Assembly (NCBI RefSeq): GCF_003073045.1
Contig: NC_037601.1
Coordinates: 11,953,807-12,017,806, forward strand
Direction: 5' to 3'
Source of the DNA: Pomacea canaliculata
Lineage: Eukaryota; Mollusca; Gastropoda; Architaenioglossa; Ampullariidae
Length of the DNA stretch: 64,000 bases
This document shows, piece by piece, positions 1 to 11,311 of this stretch (its first letter is position 1; each line of letters begins with the position of its first letter). Position numbers and translations under genes: made by a program. Below the pieces are notes generated by a model. The model saw only the letters and a list, made by a program, of their open reading frames with translations, did not search any database and was not told the DNA's origin.

Positions 1-671
1 TACTCCAATATCATTCAGCCATACTTACTATTACAATATCAAACACTTTGATAATAAATATTTGATCCCCACAGGGGTGTATTTTGTCCCAACACTGTTC
101 TAAGTCCAGACAGATTTCTCTAATTGTAACCTGATGTTGATTAAGTTTGCTTATGATATAGCACTGATAGTTTGGCTCAAGGAAGAGGACTCACTGGGGA
201 ACAATTTCTTTCAGTTAAGAAAATACATTTGTAGTTTGAAGAATGCTTTCTGGTGCTCAGTGTTTCTCACCCACTACATCACCATTTCCAAATGCCACCT
301 TCTGATGGAAACAACTGGTGGCCAAGAAGAGTGCTTTTGCTAAGTCCTTCTTGCCAACTACAACAGCACTCTACTAACAGGGCTAACGGATGTATATTTA
401 TATATGTGTTTCTCATAATCAGTGCTAGAGGAAGTGGTGTGTTGGGAGGGGTAAAGTATAAGTGATGGTATGGATGCGTAAGGTGTGACCTTATTTTGTT
501 TGGTTTATTACTTATGGATGCTCCTAACAGAAGAAAATTTCTCTGTTGTGGAGAGAAGTTGACAATAAAACGTTTTGTATTGTATAAAATGGATAACACA
601 GATCTTAAACATCTCCCAGTTAGAAGAAAAAGGCAATGTTAAGTCCAGAAAATTCATTTTCTTTTACCTAC

Positions 672-3600
672 CTGAGATTCTGAAAATGGTGCAGGCATAT
701 TGTCCAGCAGAGATGCCAGGTCTTGTTCACAGTATTCCATCACAAGAAATATGCTGTAGAAACCACATGGATCAAAGCTGCTTTCTTGTTAAAAGTTGTG
801 TTTTGTATGTGTGAGTGAGAGCCCAAATATGTGTAGTCCTTTTAACAGGTATGTACAAGATGATCTTCTGATGTAATTAATTTACTCCTTTAAATTTATC
901 TGTATGACATATGGTGTGAAAATATTAAAAGTATACTGCCAGAAAACCTCATACCTCTCAAGGCTTTTACCTACTACTACTTCTTTTAGTTCCACAACAT
1001 TCTGATGACGAAGATTGAGCAGAATGTTAATCTCACGCAGCCCACTTATTGGAATTCCTGCATGTAAATAAAATGTTCTCTTGTACTAAACAGACACATA
1101 CCTACATTTAACACATAAAACCAACAATGCAAATACAAATATAGTACATGCACTCTCTCTCTTTTTTTACACAAACTTGGGCGGTCCAGTGGTGCACAAG
1201 TTAGCACCTGTCACCAATACAGCAAAGACTGGCTGTCCTGGGTTCAGCTCTTGTCTTGGGCACTCTCTGCATGTAGCATCTGTTTCCAGGGCTGGCTGGC
1301 TGCCTTGCCGTGATATAGCTTAGTTGCTGGCTCAGTATAAAACACCCATTCCCCCCCGCCCCCACACTCACACGTAACATGCTCTTAATTTCCTACAGAA
1401 ACACCAATTTTAAAAGGTTAATGTAGACTCCAACATAAAGGTCAGCTCAGTTCCAACATTCTTTAAACTTTCATTAAATGTGTTACTAATTTTATACTAA
1501 TCTGTGTTTATGAGAAAAAAATCATGGCAGGATGATGTCATTAGAGTACTATGTCAAGGAGTTGACTGTGAATACTACAAGATTACGCTAGTTAGGACAG
1601 TCTATGAAACTGAAAATCGGTTCATACAGCTTTTCATAGTTCTTATTGTGAGACAGCTTGTATGTTGTGGAAATATGTAACTATTTGTTCCAATCTAAGA
1701 AATTTTCATCAGAGATGAAATAAATCTAGTCTAAAAAATAAGTTTTCACTCTGAAAAATGTTTTAAAAAATAATATTAGATGAGGATAGGGTGATGCGGG
1801 TTTGGTGAAAATGCATGAGCAACAAAGTTGCTAATGTTAAAAAAACTGCAGGTTTTTTAATAACTTTTGTAAGCTTTGTTGGTCAGTGTCAATTTAGTTG
1901 AAAGGTAACATTTAATTCAGCACAGGACAACCGATTTAACTAGCCATTTTCTCACAGTATTTTTCAGTCCATAGCTGCCTGTGGATCATCAAAGACAAAA
2001 CAAAATGTCTACAAGCAAAATAAAATGTCTAAGATAGCACTCAACAGTTAACTGAAAAAAAGCCAGGAATGGCTTCTGAAATATTCTAAATTACAGACAT
2101 GAGTTGTCAGCAAGTTTTTATAAATACGTATAAACACTTCAGACAATGCTTTTTCACAACACGTACCGTATTTTTCCCCATCCATTCTCATTTTCTTCAG
2201 GGCAACAATCTTATTGCATTTTGTGTCTCGTGCACGGTCTGCACACAGAATACTGATATAAACTGCTCAGTCTTTTACAAAAAAGTCCAAAATGTATATT
2301 CGTATAGCAGCTGTACATAAAGACCATAGCTATAGTTTCTGGTTCAAATGTTTACTCTCATTGAGTTTCTGCTTTAAACACCAACAATTATTGCTTAAAA
2401 GTCATGGTTAGAATTTATTGCCTACTGCAGCTCTCATGGCTGCTAATAAGCAGTGCTGCAATTTAGGATACATTGAATTAAAACATTTACTTTTATGTAA
2501 ATTGATATGAGTAAATATCAATAAATTAAACTGCATGTTCTAGACCAGACCTGGGCAAAGGCCGGCCCGCCTCCTGTCTCTGTCCGGCCCGCCCGCTAGT
2601 ATATATACTATATATACTATATATGCAGTATTGGATAAAACTGAGTTAACTATATTAGTCAGGCCCTCTAAAACCATCCCAATTTCTCATGCAGCCCCTT
2701 GGGAAAATTAATTGCCCACCCCTGTTCTAGACTGACAATCAGGTAGTTATAAGAATTAACACAGTCCACAAATGCACACACATACATGCAAGCATAAACA
2801 CATACATATACAGAAGCCTATCTTTATAGAGGGAGAGGAAATAAGCACAAACTGAACAGAATTTAGTCTCCCTATACAACACTTATATGAAATGAACATT
2901 ACATACAAACAACACCATAAGTGCCTTCGCCAACTCTGTTCAACTTTTCAAAGTCTGTGACACTTCTACAATTTCCTGTCTGCAACAGATTAAGCATATG
3001 TGTGAAAAGTGTATGCCTAATGTTGATGAAAATGAAGGTTGAGCAAATTCTGTCTCATACACACACATATACAAAAGCTTACCTACTACTTTCTGTTCCG
3101 CATCCTCTTGCTGCTCCCCTATATTGTGTCCTCTTTAGTTTATTGAGCCAAAACATTATCATTTTGACAAAATTTGTTGAGCAGTGCAATTGGTTATTGC
3201 TGTTGTTAGTTTCATATGTTACTGCTTCAGTGTGTGCAATAATTTGTAATTAAGAGTTGAGAGAGAGAGAAAAAAAGTTGGAAGTTTGAAGTAGTTTATT
3301 CAAGGGCAGAGAGAGACAAAACATGAGAATGATATGGAATAGAAGGAGAATGAAAAAGCGAGACAGTTCTTCGTTTAAACAAATGAGAGAGGTAATCAAT
3401 ATTTAAGAAAAATAACTACACTCTCTAAACTAACCTTAAACCTTATATTATGCTTGACTTAGGTAAGTAAGATGCTTCACACTTTCAGAGATGACTTAAC
3501 TGCATTTCATATTCAGCATGCTCAATCCAAAAAAAAAAAAATCATATTTCTTAAGTTGACTGATTAAACGTTTATTTTCAATGAATGAAATGCTGTTTTG

Positions 3601-3834
3601 TTGTTAGTGCCTATACTTCTCCTCTACAGTAGTGGTAATAAATGCTTCTATCGATATTTATAAAGGTTCTTGTTTGCAGGTATTTTAAGTAATAACATAT
3701 AGGTGCTTTATAAGTTTCAAGTCGTTCACCTTATGTTGCGGTGAAATCTCCATCCACTCTCCTGTCAATATAGAAAACAACGCAGACCTGTCCTGCGTTT
3801 CTTTTCTTTTGAGGTCCGATTCAAAGTTACTCAT
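672..3834 (-). CDS. CDK10: CDK10-like cyclin-dependent kinase, N-terminal 145 codons (runs off left edge)
   Basis: Coding exons, 5' to 3' on the minus strand: 3834-3730, 2979-2907, 2238-2167, 1057-955, 753-672. Lengths 105, 73, 72, 103 and 82 nt join in frame to 145 codons, ending in phase 0 at a consensus donor. The predicted protein starts with a divergent about 35-residue leader, then the kinase N-lobe: glycine loop GEGTYG (residues 52-57), VALKK with the ATP-binding lysine at about 74, and a cyclin-binding helix PISGLRE (86-92). The next stretches, [20 protein letters not shown] and EQDLASLL, are characteristic of CDK10 rather than CDK11 or CDK1. CDK10 pairs with cyclin M (cyclin Q) and phosphorylates ETS2 in vertebrates. 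The HRD and DFG motifs must lie to the left of the window, since I find no further exon in 1-671. The start ATG at 3834-3832 is the first in-frame one seen. Confidence 0.9.
1179..1375 (+). repeat. tRNA-derived SINE
   Basis: The left part reads like a tRNA head: an A-box-like stretch (tggtgcacaagttagc, from about 1190) and a B-box-like ggttcagctc at 1241-1250. A tRNA-unrelated body follows (ttgccgtgatatagcttag), then a pyrimidine-rich end. It lies in the CDK10 intron between exons 2167-2238 and 955-1057. No clear target duplication was found. Confidence 0.6.
2546..2724. mobile_element. hAT-type MITE with perfect 8-bp target duplication
   Basis: The 179-bp element begins CAGACCTGGGCAA and ends TTGCCCACCCCTG, so its ends form a terminal inverted repeat of the CAGGGGTGGGCAA hAT class. 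It is flanked on both sides by TTCTAGAC (2538-2545 and 2725-2732), an exact 8-bp target-site duplication as expected for hAT elements. It has no coding capacity; inside are GGCCCGCC repeats and a short TA-rich run. It sits in a CDK10 intron. Confidence 0.9.
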
Positions 3835-6800
3835 TTTTCAATCGAATATTTTAACTGTACATCTACAAGCTATTTTTTCTTATCGTCTTTGTCTGATATC
3901 TTGTCAAGACTTAATATTTGTAGGCAAATAACACATAAATCCCACTTGCGTCCAGAGAGACTTCAGCGTGCGATACTTTCCATCAGAGTTACCTCGACTT
4001 GGTGCACTCAAACATTTAGTACGCGTGTGTGCGTGTGTTTGTGGGTTTTTGCACTTTGGAGTAGGGCGGGGACGACTCCACCAAGTCCCATGACTGCCAT
4101 CCATCACGAAAATGATAGTGAATTGCACAAAACCTGAAATATGTGTCAAAATTGCCGACATCACTCACCTTAGTGAACAACCTGTCTGTATGGATATAAA
4201 TTTGCTGTATTATTATTATTGTGCTTTTTGTACTATTATTTTACACCCTTCCCTTAATAAGTGTATTTCATATTCATTGCCTGGTAATGTGAATCTTGGA
4301 GAGACTTGGTTCATCATTATTATTATTAATGTTTTGAGTTTTTCTTCTATAGTGGCGTAAGCTAATTTGGTTTGGCCATGACAACATTTTATCAAAGACT
4401 ATATCCTTCAGTCTCTAACACCTCACTCCCCAAAACGACCTTTAAAGGTTATGGGACGACCTTTTTTTATATCCTTCAAGGTAGCTTGAAAGATGGTTGA
4501 CGCTGTGTGGTATTCAGAGAAAGGTTAGGATTTTGATGTAAGGTTTTGATTTAGCAGAATGACTGAGCAAAGAAAATGCTTGGTTTTCAAGGTTTTGTAG
4601 TCAGTAACCATGTTGGATTGCTAGCACATGCATAGAACACAGGTCAACTGGAGACTTTTTGGGTAAACATAGACAACTAAAATATCTAATGAGCAGTATT
4701 AAGGGACATTGCATTTTCTTCTGCTAGATTTGGCCAGTACACATCACTCGCATTTAACTAGTCAAATTCTGTCTTGAAATACCAAGTATTTTATTTAACA
4801 TGACATCTACATACACTGCAAATTATGCAAGTCTGTTACAAAAACACGTTCGACCTAGTTTGGTCAGAGCAAAGGCCACACATTATATTGGACAGGGAAC
4901 ACAAGATATCAAACATCAACCAGCAAGCAAACCAAACATGTCAATCTAAAAGGCAACTCTTCAAGCAACAATTCAGATGACCATTTACCAGGTAATATAG
5001 CTATATCTTAATCTTAAAAATCCATTTCTGTTTGGATGCTCCCATCACTTATTTTCTGCAGCTTGTATTTAGCATTCAACTGAAAAATGAAAGAAAAAAT
5101 TTAACACACTTTTATATTCAAAATGAAGCAAAATTAATTTTTATTCTGTCTACTTTCAAATAAAAAAAATGTTCTTTCAGGTTAATTGAAACTGCTGACT
5201 ATTCAGGAACCAGTCCATTAAATACAGTTCCAAGCACCCCAAGTCATGCAGAAAAATATACATCACAATATTGATGTATTACATAATTATTATCAGTCAA
5301 AATTGCCACTCTATGAACAGACGTGCACACAAATCTAATACGAAACACGTTCATATTGTAATAAACTATAACAATGACAATAAATTCATTTTTTTTCTGT
5401 TTACACTGTTGGCATCCATTGGCACTGATCTCATCTTCGGAATATTGACAATCAAGATAGGATTTCATACAAAAATAAAGCATTTCTCTTCTAGACATTA
5501 TCTTATGTGATCAGAAATGTGATCCACAATAGTGGATTTCACTTGTGCCTGTCTTTCAGTTTTGCCCTTTTGTTCCTTTTTGCAGCAAGCATAAAAGTTG
5601 ATTTTTTTTCCTACCCACACCCCCAATGCTCCCCTCCTCCATTACACCAATCAGCAAGCCATTTAAACTGTGCCAGAATCTACAAATTCACAAAAAAAAT
5701 TTCTTTCATTTCCATTCTGTACATACGGATGTATGATGAGGTTCATAATATTGTAGGTAACATACAAAATATTGAAAGCATCTTAACATCTTAACAAGTA
5801 CCACCTCAAGTCACAAAACAGCTCAGTACAGAATGCTTATCGACTTCTGAGGCAATTATGACAAGCAGTTCCAAATACAACAATGAAGGTCTCACAACAA
5901 AGTCAGGAACTTTTTAAGAAAATAAAGATTTTATAGAAAAGCTGGCATTCCTCACATGTCTATTAAAATCTGACATTTTACATCTTAGAAAATTTTAAAA
6001 TATATTAACTGTTTAAATAAATTCCTAAACAATTATTTAGCACCCAGACTGATTTATTTGTGTGACAATTTTAAGTGGTTAGGTGGAAGGGCTGTCAATG
6101 CTTAAGTATTCAGTTTCTGTCCATCTGCAAGATGTGTTTTTTTCAGTTGTACATATTCAAGTAAGCTGTAAAAAAAGAGTTAAAAATCAAAAGCATGAAA
6201 ATGCTACCATAAAATGTTGGAAAGAAAAATAAATATTCTTTGGCATTCCCCCTATTTTTTTATGGCAATATGGCTTTGATATTTATTGAACTCCATCCTT
6301 AGGTGAAGAAACTGGCACAAAGTAAAAAAAGTGAAATCACAGCAATGGTCCTTAAGATTTTATTTAACATATTTATCAGCGAAAATGCTTTTCTTCCAAA
6401 AATTTATTACACAGCAGACATTCTTACAGCTGATGTATTATTTTATAAATGCCTATTATAAATATCCTGTAGTGTGAAAAGCAGATCTGTGATGACGGAT
6501 GTTTATTATTTTGATTACTAGATATGCAAATGCCAAGCATATTTTATTTCATTCAAGTGTTGGAAGAGTGACATTTAAAATCTCAATACAACTCACGACT
6601 GAAGAAAATTGCACCCTTTTACCAACTGAAAATATGGCACTATGTAGCAGCTATATAACTTAACATTCAAAGAACACTAAAATGTGGCTTGAAAAAGTTT
6701 AGGTCACTGACTATAGTCCACTCTTGCCAAGCTCAGCTGAAATTCTGCATCAAATATTCATCATTTTATTCATTTAGTACTTAAAAACATTTTCTCTGCT

Positions 6801-9800
6801 TTGTAATACCATGAGAAAAAGACGAGAAATGCTTCTTTGTTGATTTACAACAAAATATTGTTTAATTCGTTACATTTTTTTCGCTCATCCCTATAGTGGG
6901 CATAGTTTTTGATCATATATTTTTGAGTAACTCTTCAACATTTAATTCAAATATGCAAAAAAAAAAAAGAAGCTATTTTCAATTTAAAATCCATCAGTTT
7001 ACTTTTTAAAAGAATTGTTTTGCATTACTGAAACATCCTTATTAAGAATAACTGGACCTATAACTTTAGTTTATATTACAAAGATATTAAAAAATAATGA
7101 CAATAAAAGACAAAACATAAGAGCAACATATTTGTTCTTTAGAAATGGCAAGCACAGAAAACAGTCTCTAGGTACTTTACAGGCTTCATCAAAAACACAA
7201 GTGACAAGTCAAAAATTAGTTCAAATGCATGTGCAGATGTCTGTATGCCCATGAATATACATTTCTATGATGCTGGTTACACTCATGTAATGTGCTCTGG
7301 TGAATGGAATGCATTTGTTCTATGGATGCCAGAAATAAGCACTGTATTCTCCCACAGGGGTCATCGCTTAGCCACACTTGCTGCTATACCTACTGTTCTA
7401 GCCTCCACCCTCCTTTCCTGGGGCTTGATTTTTTGATGCACCTTTGTCAACATTTGTGACATCATTTATATAAAGAATACTTCTTTCAAACATTTCAAAA
7501 TTTGCACCAAAATGCAACAGCTTAATAGAAGTTAATGATGCTGATTGTAGTACTCTACTTTTTCTTCACGTTTTCCCAGTTTCACCTTTGATTGTCCTGT
7601 TTGCTGAAGAAAGCCATCAATTTACATTGGACATGGTGCCGGCAACAGAGGAATAGAGCATCTGTATTATTCTAATATCTCATCCTTGCTATATAAATAA
7701 AGCAGCCATAGTGGATGAAGCTGAGTTCAATGTCATTTCTGATTCCTTACTGTGGTCATTAGAAGCAGGGTTCTCAGAATTCCAAGTTATTACTAGCAAG
7801 CATACAGAAGTTTTGGGGAAAATATGCAATTGTGATGTGTAATATCAGGACACAATTCTTAAGGCTTTCTTTGTAAAGCACTCTTACTGGACAGCTCTGG
7901 TAATGGATAAGGTAGCATAGCTTAAAATGTAACCATCAAGAGTGCTCCTTCACGCTGGTGAAATGTGCAAATAAAGAAAAAATTCTAGGAGTCACACTTC
8001 ACACTTTCACTTATAAGCTCTCAGTACTGAATAGAAAATGTACACCAACTTAAACCTATTATTTTAACCAAGACGGACCATAAAAATCAGTTTGCTTCAC
8101 CGATTTCCTGCAACCATTTCCACTGCAGTCACTCCTTTTCTATTACCTCTCTTGGGTTTACTTTTGAGACAGAAGTCTTTATACATGCACAATGTAGCCT
8201 TACACTTACTCCTCCTAAATTTATTTTCCCTTGGACTTTTTTTTTTACTGGCTACAACATTTTTCCTGATTCTTTATTCAATCACTTACAATCAAAACAA
8301 TGTAATGAATTTTGATGAAAAGAGAAAGGAGTGTGATACTCTGTCTGACCAGGAATGTAAGGGGAGGTTAAGTCTAGACTTGGCACTGCAGTAATCATAC
8401 CTGCTACCTGAGAACAAGAATAAACATTTTTAATACACCAATCTGAAGCAAAAAAAAAAAAAGCATGGCTATTCGGTGATCTTCACTGCTCCTTACACCT
8501 GCTGAAAACTGTAAAAAGGCCTGGTAGACAGCGAGCAAGTGCGAAACAGTTCTGTGTAAATCAGTGCCATGACATAATATATATAGGTCTTTATGAAACT
8601 GTGGTGGTCGTATCCAGTCTGTGAGAAATGTGCCCATTTAAAAACAGCAGTGATGCACTAAGCAAAAAGGCACAGGATATAAAACAATGGACAATGAACT
8701 GCTCAAAGCAGCTTTATTCAGTTTTATTAATTATTTACCTCCCAATTCTTTTCCCCTTCAGCTGTACAATGTAAAAGAATAAAATAACAATCACAGTTTC
8801 GTTTCATAGGTTTAAAAGGACAGAAGTACAGGAATTCCACTAAGAAACAAAAACAAAAACAAAAAAAAACAAAAAAATGCCATTTTTACTGACTTCACAC
8901 TTGCAGCATATTTAAATTATATAGATAATTTTAGGTTATCAGTTCTAACATAATCTGGTACCAATGTTCTGGACTGCATTTTATCTCAGTTTAGAAAAGA
9001 AAATGTACTGAAATTTAAAGCAAGTAGCTAAAAAATGTTTTTTTATGGGTGACTATTAACATGATAAAATGTATAGATCTGTTCTGAAGACATATCTCTT
9101 AACATGCCATATTATTAATCATTATTAGGAATTTAGAGTTGTTGAACGTAAATATTTGAAATCACGTTCCATTGTTATTTTAAAACGCTCACTTATGTTT
9201 GGCATTAATGTTTTATACAAAATAATCGCTTATATACATATCCAAGAATATCACACTTCAACAATACTGCATTTACCTCCAAAGTTTTGCTAAAGAAGAA
9301 TTAAGGAACCATAAAAAGATGGATGATTTTATTCTTTAAGTATTGCTGGTTGAATTCCAAAACATCGTCTACTATTTTTCTGACATAATTCTATGTGACT
9401 CGGTTCTCAAAGGTCTGAAATACTTAATTATAAAACTGACAGCATGTCTCAACAAGTATCAAAAGGTAACTAAAAAAATTAGATGATTATTATCAAACCA
9501 TTTTTTTTAACCTATGTGCAGAAATGAAATAAACTAATTGTGTAAAGCGAACAGTTTTCTGATGACCAAATAAAAAGTTTGGCTTCAGTATGCAAGGTTA
9601 TTTACAGAAACCAACAGTATATGCTTTTGAATTTTTGCATTTAAAAAAAGATAAACATGATGTACAGCAAACTGTACAAGTAATGAGGGTTTTCTTTATG
9701 ATAAAAAAAAAATTCTGATAAAAGGTTTTAATTAAAAGTCCCTTAAAGAGTCGATGTTGGTTACATAATAGAATGTCATAACTGAAACTAATGGTCAGCT

Positions 9801-10252
9801 CTAGATGTTTGAAAAAGTCCACTAAATGTTCCTGTTTTAATCCAAAGAAGCCAAGCATATAAAGCTTCATGGGCACTCATGTTCAAGGTTATATTATAAA
9901 CACATCATGCATAGTACAAATCTTTTATTGATACCCTTGTCCATTTTTAGATCATGCATTTTAGCCCTTAATGCTGCATATAAAATACAATTATTTCATT
10001 TTAATTATTTCATATAATAGTTGCTTCTTCTTTGGAGTGGTTTTACCCCATCATCCTGGTGAATTATGCTTTTAGATTATCTAAAAAAGGAAGGATGAAG
10101 TATTGTTAAAATGAAGGAATTCGACCAGGGTAGCCAAAAAGTAGAGGGATATATCTATGTTATTAATATGGATTCCCAAGCCTACACACACACACTTTTA
10201 TATACATATAAATAAATTGAAGTGAGTGTACATTCTTGTACACAAGACTACA
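3835..10252. other. AT-rich intergenic stretch without a convincing gene
   Basis: Between the CDK10 start and the hAT element I see no open frame with family-like sequence. There are scattered poly(A)/poly(T) runs and short TA-rich tracts. Some short minus-strand frames follow acceptor-like sequences (near 5082, 6165 and 7546), but none is recognisable. Part of this stretch may be long 3' untranslated sequence of PEDS1 or an unrecognised transcript. Confidence 0.5.
4064..4069. promoter_or_regulatory. GC box upstream of CDK10
   Basis: A GGGCGG hexamer lies about 230 bp upstream of the CDK10 start codon in a locally GC-richer patch (about 3950-4100). This fits an Sp1-type site of a TATA-less housekeeping promoter, but a single hexamer is weak evidence. 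Confidence 0.3.
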
Positions 10253-10952
10253 CAGAGCTTCTGCTAATGCAAAAAATTGTGTACAGTACACATTAAAAGT
10301 TCAGAGGACCCCTTCAATTTTCGTCAATGGGGTCCCAGGGGACCCCTTCAAATTTGGGCGAAGAACCGATACAAAATTAGGTAAGTGTCGTGTCTGACAT
10401 CGTAGTCCAATCTATTATTGTTGTCTGCTACAAGGTGAGAGTAACTTCCTTAACACTGAATTTTTTCCCTTACCAGAAAGAGTTCCAAAACCTATTTCCA
10501 AGATGTCGTTGACATTATGGTTAAAATCATCGTCTCAGAAACGGAAAGAAAGTGAGGGTGAAGACAAACAGCAAGATAATGAAGATCATGAACCCACATC
10601 ATCATGCCCTGTTCCATTTAGTACCTGTGATGACAACCCACCCAAAAAGAAAAAAGTGAGAGCCTACAAAACTGTGTGGGAGAAAGAGTTTTCATGGCTA
10701 CAGTTTGATGAGTCGTCACGTCATGAAGTGTTCCGTGTGTCTAAAAACTCGGCAGAAAAATGCTTCCGTCACTGGCTGTACCAATTTTCAAAGATACGTA
10801 CTAACAAGATATGAGTCGACTGTCGATTTGTTGATTTTGTTGATATTTTTTCACATTGTAAAGGGACCCCTTAGAGTTAGCCTGGGACCCCATAGAAATC
10901 CGAAGAAAGGGTCCCTGGGACCCCAAAGAATTTAGCCTTAGCAGAAGCCCTG
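10253..10952 (+). mobile_element. Degenerate 700-bp hAT element
   Basis: The ends are inverted repeats: the left end reads CAGAGCTTCTGCTAATGC and the complement of the right end reads CAGGGCTTCTGCTAAGGC. Both sides are flanked by CTACA (10248-10252 and 10953-10957), fitting hAT lineages that make 5-bp duplications. Sub-terminal GGGGTCCC/GGGACCCC motifs recur near both ends. Inside is the N-terminal start of a transposase-like protein, far too short for activity. The element is therefore an internally deleted derivative. Confidence 0.8.
10503..10814 (+). pseudogene. Truncated hAT transposase-like N-terminus (ZNF862/KIAA1586-type)
   Basis: The frame starts at an ATG and encodes a polar, lysine-rich leader. 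It continues with KKKKVRAYKTVWEKEFSWLQ, which resembles the segment before the TTF-type zinc finger in hAT-derived proteins such as ZNF862. After about 10720 the family-like sequence moves to another frame (10705-10935), which reads CSVCLKTRQKNASVTGC. This indicates a frameshift through the zinc-finger start. No DDE catalytic region or dimerisation region is present. It is a remnant inside the element bounded by the inverted repeats at 10253 and 10952. Confidence 0.65.
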
Positions 10953-11311
10953 CTACATATAGTACTCACTGCTTATGCATGAATATATACATGACCTATC
11001 AAAGTCTGGAGGTCAAAGCTTTTCAGGGTATGTGATGGATTGAAAAATACTCTCCCATCCTTCCCTAGTTTATGTCTCTTGGTACAATACATTTCTGCCG
11101 CCACTATAGGCCTATGTAACACATCTGTAAGTCAGCTTATATAACCTGAGTAGGTTGACAAAATAAATCTTTATCTCATTTTAAAAATTTGCTCCACAGA
11201 TAAAATAAAAATCAGCCAGAAACAAATGAAAAAACATTCATTCTAAAAAGCAAACAATGAATTTTTCGAAAGTCTCACAAACTGCCAACATCCCAAACAA
11301 AGGAGCACACA

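Noticed and set aside
1..671. Next CDK10 exon (HRD/DFG region)
   Set aside because: The minus-strand frames here do not match the kinase C-lobe; the exon must lie outside the window.
5015..5082. Minus-strand mini-exon: acceptor-like TTTTTCAG followed by LNAKYKLQKISDGSIQTEMDF and a stop
   Set aside because: Only 21 codons, no recognisable family and no upstream partner exon found; acceptor plus a short frame is common by chance in AT-rich DNA.
6106..6165. Minus-strand mini-exon: TTTTTTTACAG followed by LLEYVQLKKTHLADGQKLNT and a stop
   Set aside because: Looks protein-like, but it is 20 codons with no partner exon and no family match; kept only as a note for RNA-seq checking.
7437..7600. Minus-strand frame ending SILYINDVTNVDKGASKNQA...GGG-stop
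   Set aside because: About 55 codons without a clear start or splice acceptor; not recognised, and frames of this size occur by chance here.
8092..8637. Two frames (8092-8394 plus, hydrophobic; 8404-8637 minus)
   Set aside because: Composition follows T-rich sequence; no motif, no splice partners, no coding signature.
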